Shown piece by piece: positions 30,134 to 44,790 of a DNA stretch of 64,000 nucleotides. The notes beneath the pieces were generated by a model. That model had not been told where the DNA came from. It saw only the letters and a list, made by a program, of their open reading frames with translations, and did not search any database. Position numbers and translations under genes: made by a program. The stretch is from Clitopilus passeckerianus (lineage: Eukaryota > Basidiomycota > Agaricomycetes > Agaricales > Entolomataceae), in contig CALYLX010000064.1 in assembly GCA_944990035.1 (NCBI GenBank), positions 62,001-126,000 on the forward strand. Reading direction: 5' to 3'. Position 1 is the stretch's first letter. The number at the start of each line of letters is the position of its first letter.

Positions 30134-32732
30134 TGACATGTCGCGTAATTTTTTGCTACCACTATTCCCGTTTAATCAATCTGTCGAGCAAACTGCCAGC
30201 GCCGAGTGCTTTGAGTGGGTGCAGCTACGGCCTTACCCCTGTGGAGGTGTGAACCTCAATTTCACCATATGGTCTTCAAAACTGTGCTCGAACCCCCCTC
30301 AAAGGGGTACCCGCGCATTCTCGGGGAAACATTGGATCGTCGTTCCAAACTACCAAAGACGCCACAAACCCAATCCGCCAGGATGGGCAATAGAAACCGT
30401 ACTCAGGAGATTGCGGGGTTTATTGGACAGGTGGCACGGTAAAGCTTGCTTCTTCCCTACTCATAAGTATGACAAACAATAAATAACAGAGCAAAGGTAA
30501 ACTGACCAGTGTACTCTGGTCATAAAGAGTTATACCTACGTAGTTGTTCACATGTCATGCGAAGCTCCCAGGAGAAGATTGCAAGCGCATGAATGAGAAG
30601 AGTACCCGCGTCACTGATATGTGGTCAATTTCTAGAGACAGGAGTAATCGGGGAATCAGCGCTGTCCTCCTCGTAGTAGTTCCCCTGATTTGCGCCAATG
30701 ACCGACCAAATTGGGAGCATTGATTCCCCACAGCAGGATAGATATCATGGGGAAGCATCCTCGACTCGCATGGTGTGGCGTTAGATAGACTGATTGTCGT
30801 GGGATGTGGTGGTCTTGACAGAATCCTGGTTCAACCCAGTGCATCAGATTCATTCTCTAGAATTGGCGACTGGGCGCAACTGGGGTAGATTAGAACAATG
30901 GGAAAGATGGATGTTACGTTACTTCCACACCAACTAGCAGGGGGCCGCTCGTCTTGAACGAACGGCCGAGACAGACATCATAATAGAAAGGCAGAATGGA
31001 ATGTTTTTGATCACAGGGTTTAGCGACGCTAAGAGAGACAACAGCATTCGCATCTCTAATTAGCGAGGACGATAGACATCAGGCCGCCTAAGGGCCTCGC
31101 CATCGTCGAGAAAGGGCGCTACACAGAAGAGAGGTTTGATTGACTGTCCACTCGGTGGTGGGTTTGCGCAAAAGCAATCAGGTTTGCAGCCCACCTGGAA
31201 AGCATCAGGCGAGGAACGTAGCGGAATATCTCAGGCGCCATCGATTGTGTAGCAGCGCCACTATCTCTACGATCCATGTGGGTATGTAGGTCAGCATCTC
31301 CGCGGGCTTTTTACGACAGGCATGTGAGATCATAGAGCTGGCGTTAAGCCAACGCAAATTTTTTTCATACTCCAGCCATCGCCTTGATTTGCCTAAAGAA
31401 AACGCGAGCTCAAGAAGCCAGGCGTGTATTTATGAATATGGTTGATCTGCGAACAAATGAAGTGGCATCTGGCATCGCGACGCCTGATCGAGCTGGGTAG
31501 CGGTTCTTTCTTGCCATCCATCTCCTTAGGCCGATCATGGACTCCAGTAACGCTGTATGAAAACATCACAGCATCTGATCGAAGCCGCCGAAGCAAACCG
31601 CTGTGCCAGGTGTCCGAAACCGAGCCTGCCCACTCAAAAGTATGTTGACAAGTCTGATAATAATTCTGGATTTCTGGTCAAGGGTGGATGATTGTTCTGA
31701 CGATGCCGTTACAATTTCGCGTAAAGAACCTCTGTCCAGACCTGTGGTTTTCCCAGTTTCTCCGAGAAGCCATTCAGCGGTTGACACACCAGAATGACCA
31801 GAGAGAAAAGTTTGACGTGAGTTCTGCGATCGTAGTAACAGTGGGTGATACCTCGAAAATCTTCAGGATTCCCCGAAGGCAGCTGCCGAGAATGTTCACC
31901 GTCGCTGACAGGATGCATATTGCATTGTGTCTCGTCTCCGAGAGAAACACGCGAGCACGCGTGTATGCCAGATGGTGATCACTGAGTATAGCCTTGATTC
32001 ATCTCTGTGGAATTGCCACTCGAAGTCCAGCAACTGGACCAGGTGAAACTGGGGTGCAAAGGTTAGCGAGCGCGAGCGCGAGGTTGCGTGTCTTTCGCCG
32101 CGATGAACAATCATAAGGGTGATTTCACAGTACAAAGGCAAGGCTGTATCGTGACACGCGTAACTGACGCGACTCGCAGCCATTCAGTGACTCCAACATC
32201 GTCCGACGGGTGGAAGTCGTGTTGTAGGGCTGGCACAATCCAGATGAATCTGGAAAAAGGGTCTCTTCATTTCAATTCCATGCTCCTAAGCGCAGTACGC
32301 GACGGACATGTTCTGTCAAGCCATGCATGTGTTTCCCCTTGCGATGATAGTCTTACCAGAGGTTGCGCCGGGTAAGGGAGACGAAAATGTGATTTCTCTT
32401 CAGATATGTACTGTCCTCAGATGGGAGTCTGGGTAATTAGGGCGATTGTGTCATGTATGATATGTCAAATGATATGCAGTCGAAAAAATAATGGTTATTC
32501 TCTAAGAACCAAATATCTAGAAAGGAAACAATATCTATTTGTCTATCGTCTAAGGAGATTGTCCATGTAGTGGTGGCCCAAGATGCATAAAGGAGAGTGG
32601 AGGTTCGTCGATGTAAGGAATGCGGGTTGGTCATAAATATGTCATTAATCCCATAGATAGTTCGGGAAGGCATAATATAGACGGAGAAGAGGAAGAATGT
32701 AACTACAAAACAGCAAAAGAGGAAAAAGAAAA
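30134..32732. other. Gene-poor 2.6 kb region
   Basis: Lies between two converging genes (SNF5 + and creA -). It has only short unrelated open frames and no tRNA, LTR or inverted-repeat end that I can recognise. The last few hundred bases are AT-rich and are probably the 3' untranslated region of creA. Confidence 0.45.
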
Positions 32733-34969
<2,237 letters not shown>

Positions 34970-37900
34970 GATGATGTCGACACTAACGTGAAAGGGAGGA
35001 CGCTTGAGCATTGTCATTGACATCAGAGAGGGGAAAGTGGAAGCTTACAATGATAAAAGTCAAGAGCTTATATATAAGATGACATGCAAAGATAGGGAAG
35101 TCCGGGGAAGAACCGACCAGGAGGGATAAGGGCAAATTGCGGTAGTGACCCTTTGAAGAGCGCCAGAGGGGGTCCCAGGTGGTGGGAAGAAGGAAAAACA
35201 GGAAGAAATGGCAGATCGACAGCTATTCCCCGCATTTCACCTGCAAAAACTTATTGATACGGTAATTCGGTCCGTCAAATTCTCCTCCGAACCCACGTTT
35301 GCTTAGCACGTTTAACAGTAAATTTTCCCGTTTTGCGTATCTCTCGGTATCAAAAAGTCCGGGTGATCGAAATATTACCCCACATCGTCCAGGAACTCGC
35401 AACTCGCTGTTTCTTTGCTCTTATCATGAATACATCCCCATTCTATCGTTCATGTGAATATTTCGATAAACATTCTCTATCTTTCAGGATTCACCTGAAG
35501 ACGAACTAAAATATCCGCAAAAAGGCATACTGCATAACAGTTTCGCCGCTTCCGGCGGCTGTACTATGTCAACGGCCCCGGTAGAATGCTTATCTCCGTC
35601 TTCGCAACTGATCCTTCTCTCGTCTCTCGTGCGGTTACCGATGGCCTTCCTCATTGACGATACTGTCTGTCTGGCTATATGGACCGAGTCCGCCCCAGTC
35701 CCTGGTATGGGCTCGGCCAAGTCGGCTGGGTTCTCTCGGGATCATGTGGTTCGGCCTTGTTTTTAAGCTGCGCGCGCCGTGCGCGCCTCCTACTTGAAAC
35801 AACACACCCTCTTGGGGGTACCTACCCGACCTGATCGAGAGAAGGGCAGAGGAGAAATACTCATCGTGATCCGGTTTTATTCCGAAACTTTCCTCGCGTT
35901 GCCCCAGTCCTTAAATTGCGACGTTGTGCGACTGCAGCATGGTGCCAGCTGGCAGGCAGTTAACAGGGCTTCTTCTAATCCTTTTCCGTCCAGTATGAGC
36001 CTGAGTATGCCTCACAAGTGCCCTAGAATCCTCTAATACCCTCAGCCCAACCGCAAGGCATACCTATTCTATTGTTTGGGGTCCAACATTCTGTCTGTCA
36101 AATCCGTTGCCCCCATACCCAACACAGTAATTTCACCAGGTAAAACCCCAATCACGCAAGAGTGCCACAATCTACCCATCTATTGCAGCATTCTGGGGTA
36201 TGTGCCTCAACCGCATTTCCTCTTGAAGCTGAGTCGCAGTAGCCTCGAGGAAGCCGCTCCTGTCGCTCCCCAAAGCAACGCTATCTATCACACCACTCTT
36301 AGAAGAACCCTCATCTGTCGCGTTTCACATCTTGAACGCACAAGTGACGTTGCCTGCCCGTTATATCTTGCTCGTGGCATCACGTTTATCGTTCGGCCTC
36401 CTTTGGGCATCTGGGGTTCCAAAGGCCGTACACAGTACGGCATCTAGAACGACACGCGTCATAATGCGGGGAGAGGCGGTGTGAAATGTATGTACTCGAC
36501 TCCTCGTAGCATCCGGTCTCAGTGTGTACAATCAGAATCGAAACGCCGTCTGTTCCAGAAATGAAATTGCACTCGTGAGTACATCGCAGACCGAGCACAC
36601 ATCTACAGGAGGCCATTGACGCGCACCAACGCCGACGGCTTTCAAAGACCAGATTTCCTTCTTCGAAGCAGTTCGAAGCTCTGCTCGAATGACACTCGCC
36701 AACTTAGTAAGGTTGTCTCCCAAAACACCGAAATAAGTCTCCTTTACCTCGGGGCCCTGATACTCATTTCAGTAACTTCTTTAGCCCTCTTGTTCTTGAC
36801 AAGTCGGTTATCTTTTAGCGAGGAGAACCTTCCCTGTGGTATGGCTGGGCGGGCAAATGTCGGGAGCTTTACAACAGGCTGATACAGGCTTCACACCTGG
36901 ATACAGTTAGGCCGGATACAAACGTGAACTGCATCCACCCAATGGCGTTCAGTCTCTAGAAAGTATGGTGTGCACGTTATTGACGGCGGATGGACTTAAC
37001 AATTCCACCCGAATACATTCTTTGATGCAAAGGAGATATCTATAGGTTTTCACCAGAAAATTCCTCAAAGAAGGTGCGCACGGGTGTGTGTGCTGCATCC
37101 ACCATGAACCGATGCCGCTTGATATGCAACGAGATACGCCGCCTACCCTGATAATAGAGATAATTCACCTGACATTACCAGTGGTCGCCGCGGCTTTGTA
37201 CCTTTTGATAGACGATATCTCTTTCCCCACTTTGCCAAACCTGAGATTGTGCTTTTAGCACGCCATTCAAAAATCACGAGCTACAGTGCCTTAGCCTAGC
37301 GGCGACAATACTCGCAGATCGCGCATGCGTGGAGGGCCTGCAAGGTCATGATGTCAGGAATCAGGATCATTACAAGTGTCGCGTTAATAACGACGATGAA
37401 CAATGTGACTTCTGGGTCGATCTCACATGATCACATGAAATCGATGAAAAAAAGTGCCCGTGTCGAGACAGAAGGTGAGGACAGTTCAATCACCCGGAAA
37501 TTTCAGGAGATACGATCTCGCCGTTTACGCGAATGCTTATTTTGTGGGTCAGATCAGAAATTCCGGTATTTCACCGTGTGGGTGCTGGAATGGAACGGTG
37601 GCTGTGAAGATACTGATGTGGATCGCGCAACGGGCCACACCATGTAACGGGTCAATCGACATTTTCTCGACAACCACGGCACGCAGTGGCCAAATCCATA
37701 CCGCATTCTGGAGCTACATATGAGAGCTATATGATCCAGCAAAAACTGGGTGACAAGGAGTGTGTGGTGAGAATGGGAGCGAGCCGGACACAGTGACCGG
37801 CCTAGATTTGGCCTGTCAATCCGATAAATCAGCTGCACTGGGAGAGCTATACAGCCTCGAGGGCCATAGTAAGCGACTACAAAACTTGGCCTTAGCTTGC

Positions 37901-38641
37901 TAGATACTAATTAAACTCAAAACAGTTTCGATATCCCAACCATTGGTGATTCTCGCTGTGATTTATTGCCGAAAATCCCTATTCCAGCCTCTACAATCCT
38001 AATTCAGCTACTCATTTGACCGCCTTCGTCACGTATTCCAGTCCCGAGCAATTTCAAGTATCCTTGTATACTTCCATAGAACATATTACAATACGGAAAG
38101 GAGAGTGCTATAAGGCAATTTGAACTATGAAATGCAAGTGACCCCGTTACCCTGCATTGCCAGATTCGGCAATTTTTTCGGCATATGGTTTTTCTTAATT
38201 TCTACAAATTTTTCTGGGACACCGTTGTTGCACAGTGGAGTACTCAAAACAGATCGCCATTTACAAAAAGAATACTGGAAGGCTAGGTCGAGCGAGCGTT
38301 GAGCTATGTCAAATCTGGCACGGAGTGTACATTGACAGCAGAGGGCAAGCGGGAACAAATAGATACAGTACACACTGCCACTAATACGAAATCCATGAAT
38401 TGGTTGGACAGCAGTGGATTATGCTTCCGAAGATGCTTGCAACTTCCACGTCAATGGTCGTATTCTCTGTGCTTAACGCCAAAGTTACGCCGTGAAATGT
38501 GACGCCTTTCCTTAGTCAACACCGCTGGCACAGGCCAAGGTTATTTTTGAGCTCACTTCGGAGTATGATTAATGATGCTTGTCTCGTTCCTGCCAAACCG
38601 ATGGCGACGAGTTCAGCTCGACCTTGTTGGTCCTTAATCTA
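34970..38641. other. 3.7 kb gene-free region upstream of creA
   Basis: Head-to-head spacer between creA (-) and the Cdc24-kinase gene (+). Only short open frames, none recognisable. Possible CreA-type sites close to creA are CCGGGG at 35102-35107 and CCCCGC (GCGGGG on the other strand) at 35228-35233. A short GC-rich palindrome, GCGCGC...GCGCGC, is near 35772. No transposon ends seen. Unannotated non-coding RNA is possible but unsupported. Confidence 0.45.
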
Positions 38642-41600
38642 ATGCTACGACCACAATTCCAACCTCCTCGCGCACCGCCTGATTATCTCCGCCTTCAGAG
38701 CTTTCAAATTCTTTCTCGGCTGGAACGCATCGAACAATTTAGGCCATGGCTTGAACTGACAAAATATCACGTCCACAGAAAACGTCACACGCCCCTTGAC
38801 TTGCTCTGGGATTGCTTCGCATTCGGTGCGCCCCTGGGCACGTTACTAAATTTGCTGGGATCGCCCTCTCCAAGTAACTTGGTTGAACATATGGAGGAAT
38901 TCGATTTTGGGCTAAGTGCGGAAGAGCGTGAGAGGTACTTCGCGAGTTTTATCCAGCGGGTGCAGATGCTGGAAGTCCAAGGAAGACTGCCGTATGGTGA
39001 AGTCCTGAGATGCGAGGAATTCTTGAGTAGCTCGGCGAATTGCTTTGCGAAGGTACGAGAACTTGGTAGCGATTGGATCCGACCACTCACACGATCAGAG
39101 TAGGTTCTTCGTACCGTGTATCGTCTGTTATTCACCCTGCAGGAGGTCTATCCAGGAATCTTCGCTTCAGTACCTGACTCCCAAATACGAAAGAGGGAGA
39201 TTCTGGATGAACTAGCTGCAACAGAAGAAACCCATTTGAAGAATCTGCAACGAGTAAACGTAAGCGTGCACTGACACCGTGAACAGACATAAGCTTACAA
39301 AATATTTACTTCATTAGTTCGCAGTGAAAGCCGTACAGAAATCCGCAAAATTAATCGAGCCATGCCTGGAAATCTACCTGGCGTACTACGCGCCTCTCAT
39401 CACATACCACGAAAGTTTAGCACAATGCTTTGAGGATGCGACTCAGGATTATGAAAAGCCTGTCAACTGGACTCGCATCTTTCGTCTCGATGTAAGTGCA
39501 TTTACTTCTCAAACTCATATATTACGGCATCTTAAATTATGCTTTCCAGGACGATAAGACGCGAACTCAGATCCATGGGGCTTACAGGTCATTATGTATC
39601 AACCACCTGAGCCTCGTTGGATTCCTCGAAACGTTGGAACTCAACGAATCATTACAACCAGAAGCTGACGCCATTTTGCAACACTTTTCATCAATCACTT
39701 CCAGAATTTCGGTCTATCAAATGATCTTGCAGGTAACATCTAAAAAACACCTCCTTTCTGACTGCGAGACTCACGCTACCTAGGATCTCCTCAACCTCAC
39801 GCTCCCTACTGAAGATCAGGGCTACAACCCACTTTGCGAAGCTGTATTTCGGTTGAGCGATGTCACAGAAACCATCGACGAGGTGGGCTCTCAGCTACGC
39901 ACCATCCGCTGCCTCGAAACTTTGCGGAATCGCGCATATATTTGGAATGCCCCGGATCCCGACAGGCTGGGTTCCATATTACTCGACGACGTGGTTGTTG
40001 TCAATACTATCAAGGGCATACAATATTCAGTCGTCCTCTTTGAAGAGTTGCTGTTGTGCTGCCAAGAAGGGAGGGGTTTCATCGACGAGAAGAGATACGA
40101 GCAAGCATATCCTATCTATTCTTGGGAACTAGGACCAGCTCTGAGGCGCAGGACACCTCTGGACATAGTGCACGCCATTCCAACCTCTCGATTGATCAGC
40201 ATCTACTCGAAAAATACTAGTAAGCCCCTCAAAGGATATAGTTTTTTGCCTGCTGACATTTGCTGGAGGTACTATCGAGATTGCATGGCTGGACCCAGGA
40301 AAGAAAATGCGAAGGGTCACATTCTTCTGTTTGCTATATGCACAGTGGGAACAATGGATATCATCGTTGCAGCCTTTTGTACCACCCATCATGCTCCCAT
40401 TAGATGATCCCACTGAGCAGCTCTCCGGTATGTTTCCTGCTTCAGGCATTCCCCTGGTTATTCCTGACACGGTTGCACTTTCTAGAGGACGAAAGTGTAC
40501 CAGGCATCAAGATTTTGCACAAGAAATCATGGAGCCTGAAAGCCCGGAAAGGCCCTCAATCAGAAACATCCTCATTCGTTTTTCGACCAGAGCGGAATAA
40601 CGACTTCCAATTCAGTCCTGGTCTGCTCCCGACACTTTTCAGCGCAGGTCAAGACGAAATTCTCCGGAGTCCTTCGCCAATCAGTGCAAGAGACGCAATA
40701 CTTAGCCGGGACCGACCCCCTACCCCGCCGATGGATGACGGTATCCGTATGTCGATAGAGATTCATCTCAGATACGTCACCCGGCTAATTTTGGATTTTA
40801 CAGGTTCTGAAGAGAACTATGCAGCGCTGTCAGATCTAACTGGGCAGATCAAGCGAGATGGCAGTTATCCCGCCGCTCATGGAGGTTTCTCGGATGTATG
40901 GAAGGGTACTTGGCGACATAATAGTCGAGAAGTCAAGGTAGTGTATCAGTGTTCTTGGAGCTCCAAAACGTGGCATTGAACAGATCATCTTCCGGAAGGT
41001 TGCTGTCAAAGTGCTCAGATCGAAGATGGGTGATTCCGAGGCCGAGGAACGGATGGTCAAAGTGGGTTACTTACCTTTCCAAGATGTCTTGTACTCACGA
41101 AAATTTTGTTCAGCGTCTTCGCCGAGAATTGAGCATATGGAAGAATTTGGATCACCCGAACATCCTCAAACTTCATGGAGTAGTTTCGGACTTTGGACAT
41201 TACACGTCGATGGTTTGTCCTTGGCTGGAAAGAGGAAATGTCACCAAGTATCTTGAGCGATGCGGAGACATCCTCTCGCCCAATGAACGGTTGAAGCTTG
41301 TGAGCGTCTATGCGCCGACCCTTTTCCGACGGCAACTAACACGCTTACCCCAGCTTTGTGAGATTGCAGATGGCCTCTACTACCGTAAGCGAGCCCCGCT
41401 TTTCTATGTGCTGTTGCTGATATCATTTCCGCGTAGTACATTCTCGGTCAATTGTGCATGGTGACCTCTCTGGGGTAACCAGCGTCCGCCAGTGTTTGAT
41501 CTTGTCTGGTCTGACCTTGTCCAACAGAGCAATATCCTTCTCACCGACGATGGGACGGCATGTCTCTGCGACTTCGGCTTATCAAACGTCATGGCAGAAT

Positions 41601-42019
41601 TCCAAGGATCCGCTTTCCTGACAACCACAATCGGAGGGGCTGTACGCTGGACGGATGCATTGTTATATCAGATTACCGACGAGGAAGGTAATCCGCCTCA
41701 GGTTACGACTTGGAATGACATCTATTCATTCGGCAGTATCATGCTCGAGGTTCGAACTTTCGCTTGTCTTTAGGTTTCTCCGAGTCTGATCCATGAATAG
41801 GTGCTTTCTGGACGAATTCCGTATCATTATCTGCGTAGCGACGCGCAAGTGGTTATTGAACTGCACCGGGGAAACAAACCTCGACGGCCCACCAAAACCT
41901 TCGTTTCGGATGCTCAATGGGATCTCATGCAGCGTTGTTGGGGCAATGTCGTGGAAAAGCGACCAACAATTGAACATGTTCTTGGTTCTTTACAGATGTT
42001 TTACGAGGACTCTTTGTAG
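38642..42019 (+). CDS. Cdc24-like RhoGEF fused to TKL kinase
   Basis: The first usable in-frame ATG is at 38642 (MLRPQFQPPRAPPDY); an upstream exon cannot be excluded. Many introns. Order of domains: a CDC24 calponin-like N-terminus (TPLDLLWDCFAFGAPLGTLL ... CFAK joined to VLRTVYRLLFTLQE); a Dbl-homology Rho-GEF domain (REILDELAATEETHLKNLQ ... SLVGFLETLELN ... VYQMILQDLLNLTLP); a PH-like domain (LDDVVVVNTIKGIQYSVVLF ... AQWEQWISSLQPF); then from about 40850 a protein kinase with GGFSDVWKG, AVKVLRS, RELSIWKNLDHPNIL, VHGDLSGSNIL, LCDFGLSN and RPTIEHVLGSL. All kinase catalytic residues are present. HGDL with no RD pair is typical of mushroom TKL kinases. No stop lies between the halves in the spliced model. 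Confidence 0.8.
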
Positions 42020-42131
42020 CATTAGGCGAATAGCAACATGAACTGTATTTCTAGGGTTTTCCATCTATTCATCCGCTATCCTGCGATCCGTGTCCCGAGC
42101 CGAGTTTCCCTCTTGCCCAATGTTTTCCAAC

Positions 42132-42210
42132 GGCGCTATAGTGTAGTGGTTATCACTTGGGATTTTGAAAGTAATCTTCCCAAGACCCAGGTTCGAACCC
42201 TGGTAGTGCC
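42132..42210 (+). tRNA. tRNA-Gln (TTG) with 8-nt intron
   Basis: A 7-bp acceptor stem GGCGCTA/TAGTGCC (one G-U), D arm GTG...CAC, anticodon stem TGGGA (42158-42162)/TCCCA (42178-42182), T arm CCAGG-TTCGAAC-CCTGG. The 15-nt anticodon loop holds T-T-TTG-A, an 8-nt intron after position 37 (42169-42176), and T38. Anticodon at 42165-42167 reads TTG, for glutamine CAA codons. The gene starts 113 bp after the kinase stop. Confidence 0.9.
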
Positions 42211-42386
42211 TTCATCTTTTTATTTTGCCTGCGAACCTCTGAATCTTGATCGCGTCGCGTCCGCACAGCAAACTGAACTTGGTTTTTGTCCCCCACCACT
42301 CATGAATTTGGCTTTGTCTGATTGGTGATATTTTCAATCCACCGCCCGGATGAACATTCCCTGTCCATCGTGACAAAGTTGCCAAC

Positions 42387-43025
42387 ATGCCCAACCAGCA
42401 ACAACATCACACTGAATACGCGCCGCCTGTTCTGCGAGCTCCTTCTCCAGCAAGCTCTATCGGCACCTCTTACCCAGAAGACCAGACATCGTTGTCTGAT
42501 GTCGACCTTGATGACGTTGAATTTGAGAAGAAGTGCGAGGAGAGGCTTCAGCTAGGATTGCCTACAGATGAGGAAGAGAAAGCCAACTTGGGTCTTTTAT
42601 TGCAGAGACCAGCTCCAGGCTCGGAAGAGGAGAAAGGTATGCATGAGGAACCTACGGTTTCCTGGTGTAGACTGACAGACGCGTCATTTTCTACAGAAAT
42701 GTTCAACAATATCCTTGACAACCTTCGTGATACCATTGAACAACTGGAAGACGAGGAATTGTTTGAGCAGATGGTCCTGCGTGGCTCACGCGTCGGCTTG
42801 GAACAGCAACCTACGACTAAGGATATTGACGCTCTCATGAGAAGCATGATGATAGTCCCTGGCGCAACAACCAGTGCCCCAACACCGACCACTTCAGAAC
42901 CGCTGGTACAACTCAACGGGGCGAGTATCAATGGGATCTCGAACGAAGGAGAAGGACGGGCTGCTGCAAATCCTCCTGGAATGATACCGGGCAAACGGAG
43001 TAGGAATGGGACAAGGAGAAACTAG
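42387..43025 (+). CDS. Hypothetical small acidic protein
   Basis: Starts MPNQQQHHTEYAPPVLRA at 42387. One intron (about 42637-42700) joins EEEK to EMFNNILDNLRDTIEQLEDE. The spliced product is roughly 190 residues. The first half is acidic and Pro/Ser-containing, the middle (FNNILDNLRDTIEQLEDEEL) is predicted helical and may form a coiled coil, and the end is Pro/Gly-rich with a basic tail (GKRSRNGTRRN) that could be a nuclear signal. I do not recognise a family. It is well formed and close to its neighbours, so I take it as real. Confidence 0.65.
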   Translation: MPNQQQHHTEYAPPVLRAPSPASSIGTSYPEDQTSLSDVDLDDVEFEKKCEERLQLGLPTDEEEKANLGLLLQRPAPGSEEEKGMHEEPTVSWCRLTDASFSTEMFNNILDNLRDTIEQLEDEELFEQMVLRGSRVGLEQQPTTKDIDALMRSMMIVPGATTSAPTPTTSEPLVQLNGASINGISNEGEGRAAANPPGMIPGKRSRNGTRRN

Positions 43026-43178
43026 GTCTTCTGAGAGCATTCCACACTTGTGTACGCTATTCTCCGACTTCCCCGAGCAGGAATACGTAGGCTGATATCA
43101 TTACAGAACTCATTACACATACATTCACATTCAATCGTACAGCATGTCACAGTCCGTGAAATAGTCTATCTTGAGCTT

Positions 43179-44790
43179 TCAGGCATCATCACAGAAGAAA
43201 TCAGGCAATGCTTCCTCTATCTTCTTCAAGACCTCTGATATAGCTCTCCTCGCTGAATTTCTGCACTCATGGTGCATATACGGCGCACTCCCCCATTTAT
43301 CATACTCTTTCTGCACTTGCTTCAGCTTACCCACCACATCCGCCGGGCCAAGGCTGATCACCGCATCCGTCCTCGTCCTCTCCTTCCAAAACTCCAACCA
43401 GCTCTGGGTGCAGCCTTGTTGGTGCCAATTAGCACCGCAAGCAGGAGTATGGTCAAACGAGGGTGGAGACGTCCGCAGACGTTCCCAGATTCGGGTAAGG
43501 CGGTAATACCCTGAGAGTAGCCGTAACTGTTGTGTGGGTGTGAGAGTGATATCGCCTATATCGGTGTCACTGCTCTCTTGGGTGGAAATAGTGCTGCTGG
43601 AGCTCGCTGCTGTGCTGATGGACGTCGTACTGCTGGTAATGGTAGATGTGTTATCATTAATGGATAGCAATGAAGAAGAGTCGAGGATGTCGTCGATCCC
43701 TGCTCGCCGGACGATTGGGCTCTTCTGCATGACTTCCAGAGATGCAACACCTCGTAGACTGCGGAGGTCTAATTCATCTGCAAGGCCCAAGGCCAGATAT
43801 GCGTACTCCACGGAGAACCCCATGAGCTGCGTTAGATGCGCGATCATGGTGTCAAGGAGGGGTTTGTGGCTGCACATCTGTGCGAGCCGGATGAGCTTCG
43901 TCAACTCCTCGATGTTCTGAGGAGAGGTGATAGGTTTGGCGTTGCGAGTTGGATCATGAAATATTGTGGATGGCTGGACATTCCCACTAGTGGCTGATAC
44001 ACCTGCTGAGAGAAGAGGCGACGGTTTGCGAGTGACGTATTCGTGTAGTGACTCTAGCGCCCAGGATTCCAAGGACTTGAATGTATATTTGTTGGCCACA
44101 CGAGCGACATCAATTAGCCGAGATACGTTCGCGTTCGGCGATGTGGCAGCGCGTACTTCTGATGGTCTTGACAGCGGTATTATGACATTAGCTGAGTCGT
44201 CAATAGTCCTATTCATTAGCCCTGTTCAATCTAGCGCTCTAGATTGAACCGGACTAATTGCAAGGAAAGATGGAATTGTCTCACAATGCATAGATGGCCC
44301 AAAGGAAGTTTCTGAATTCTGAAACGGTGTCGCCCAGGAGGACAATCGGATTATCGTCTGACAGACCCTCGGCGATACTGTCACCTTGAGGCAGACTAAA
44401 CATCGTGCCGAAGCTGGAGGAGTCCCTGCTCAGTAGAGAGCGGTGAACCTGTGAGGTCAATATGTGTTAGTATTTGTGCAAAAGAGGATATATAGAGGGT
44501 GGGCTCACATTGAATAAAGTGTCCTCAACAAGGAATATAGAGCTGCCATCGCTGAAGTAGTAGTCTGAGTCACGTTTAGCGACTAGATCAGACTCAAAGG
44601 CCATCTCCACTTCCGTCGAGTCCATTTCTGAGCTTGAGGTCGATGCCCGAGCTCTCTTCACGCTTCTAGAGTTACTGGCAAGAGGGCTATTCTCCGAGTC
44701 TGGTGAACATCGCTGGCGTTTACCAGATTCTTGAACGGTGCTATCGGTTATATTGATTTGTTCTGGCACAGGTTCAAGAGTTGTGCTCAT
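43179..44790 (-). CDS. BTB/POZ domain protein
   Basis: Starts MSTTLEPVPEQINITDS at 44790. A Ser-rich basic lead-in is followed by the BTB domain: SDYYFSDGSSIFLVEDTLFN spliced to VHRSLLSRDSSSFGTMFSLP, EGLSDDNPIVLLGDT, EFRNFLWAIYAL, then SRLIDVARVANKYTFKSLES. This is the large mushroom family of BTB proteins with the VEDTLFKVHRSLL signature; members are thought to act as substrate adaptors or regulators, but functions are mostly unknown. The C-terminal half (LIRLAQMCSHKPLLDTMIA ... CGANWHQQGCTQSWLEFW) is all in one exon. Introns at about 44443-44508 and 44210-44263; the second contains an 11-bp perfect hairpin. Confidence 0.85.

Noticed and set aside
30134..32732. Possible gene in the SNF5-creA gap (for example a 96-codon frame at 31688)
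   Set aside because: No conserved motif, no coherent splice pattern and no long frame; left as intergenic.
35760..35790. GC-rich palindrome GCGCGC-CGT-GCGCGC as a regulatory hairpin
   Set aside because: Single, short, no following T-run and no neighbouring gene; could be chance.
36076..37723. Open frames of 88-123 codons upstream of creA
   Set aside because: Composition looks random, with no recognisable domain or good start context.
38579..38641. Start of the Cdc24-kinase protein at 38579
   Set aside because: The codon there is TTG; the first in-frame ATG is 38642.
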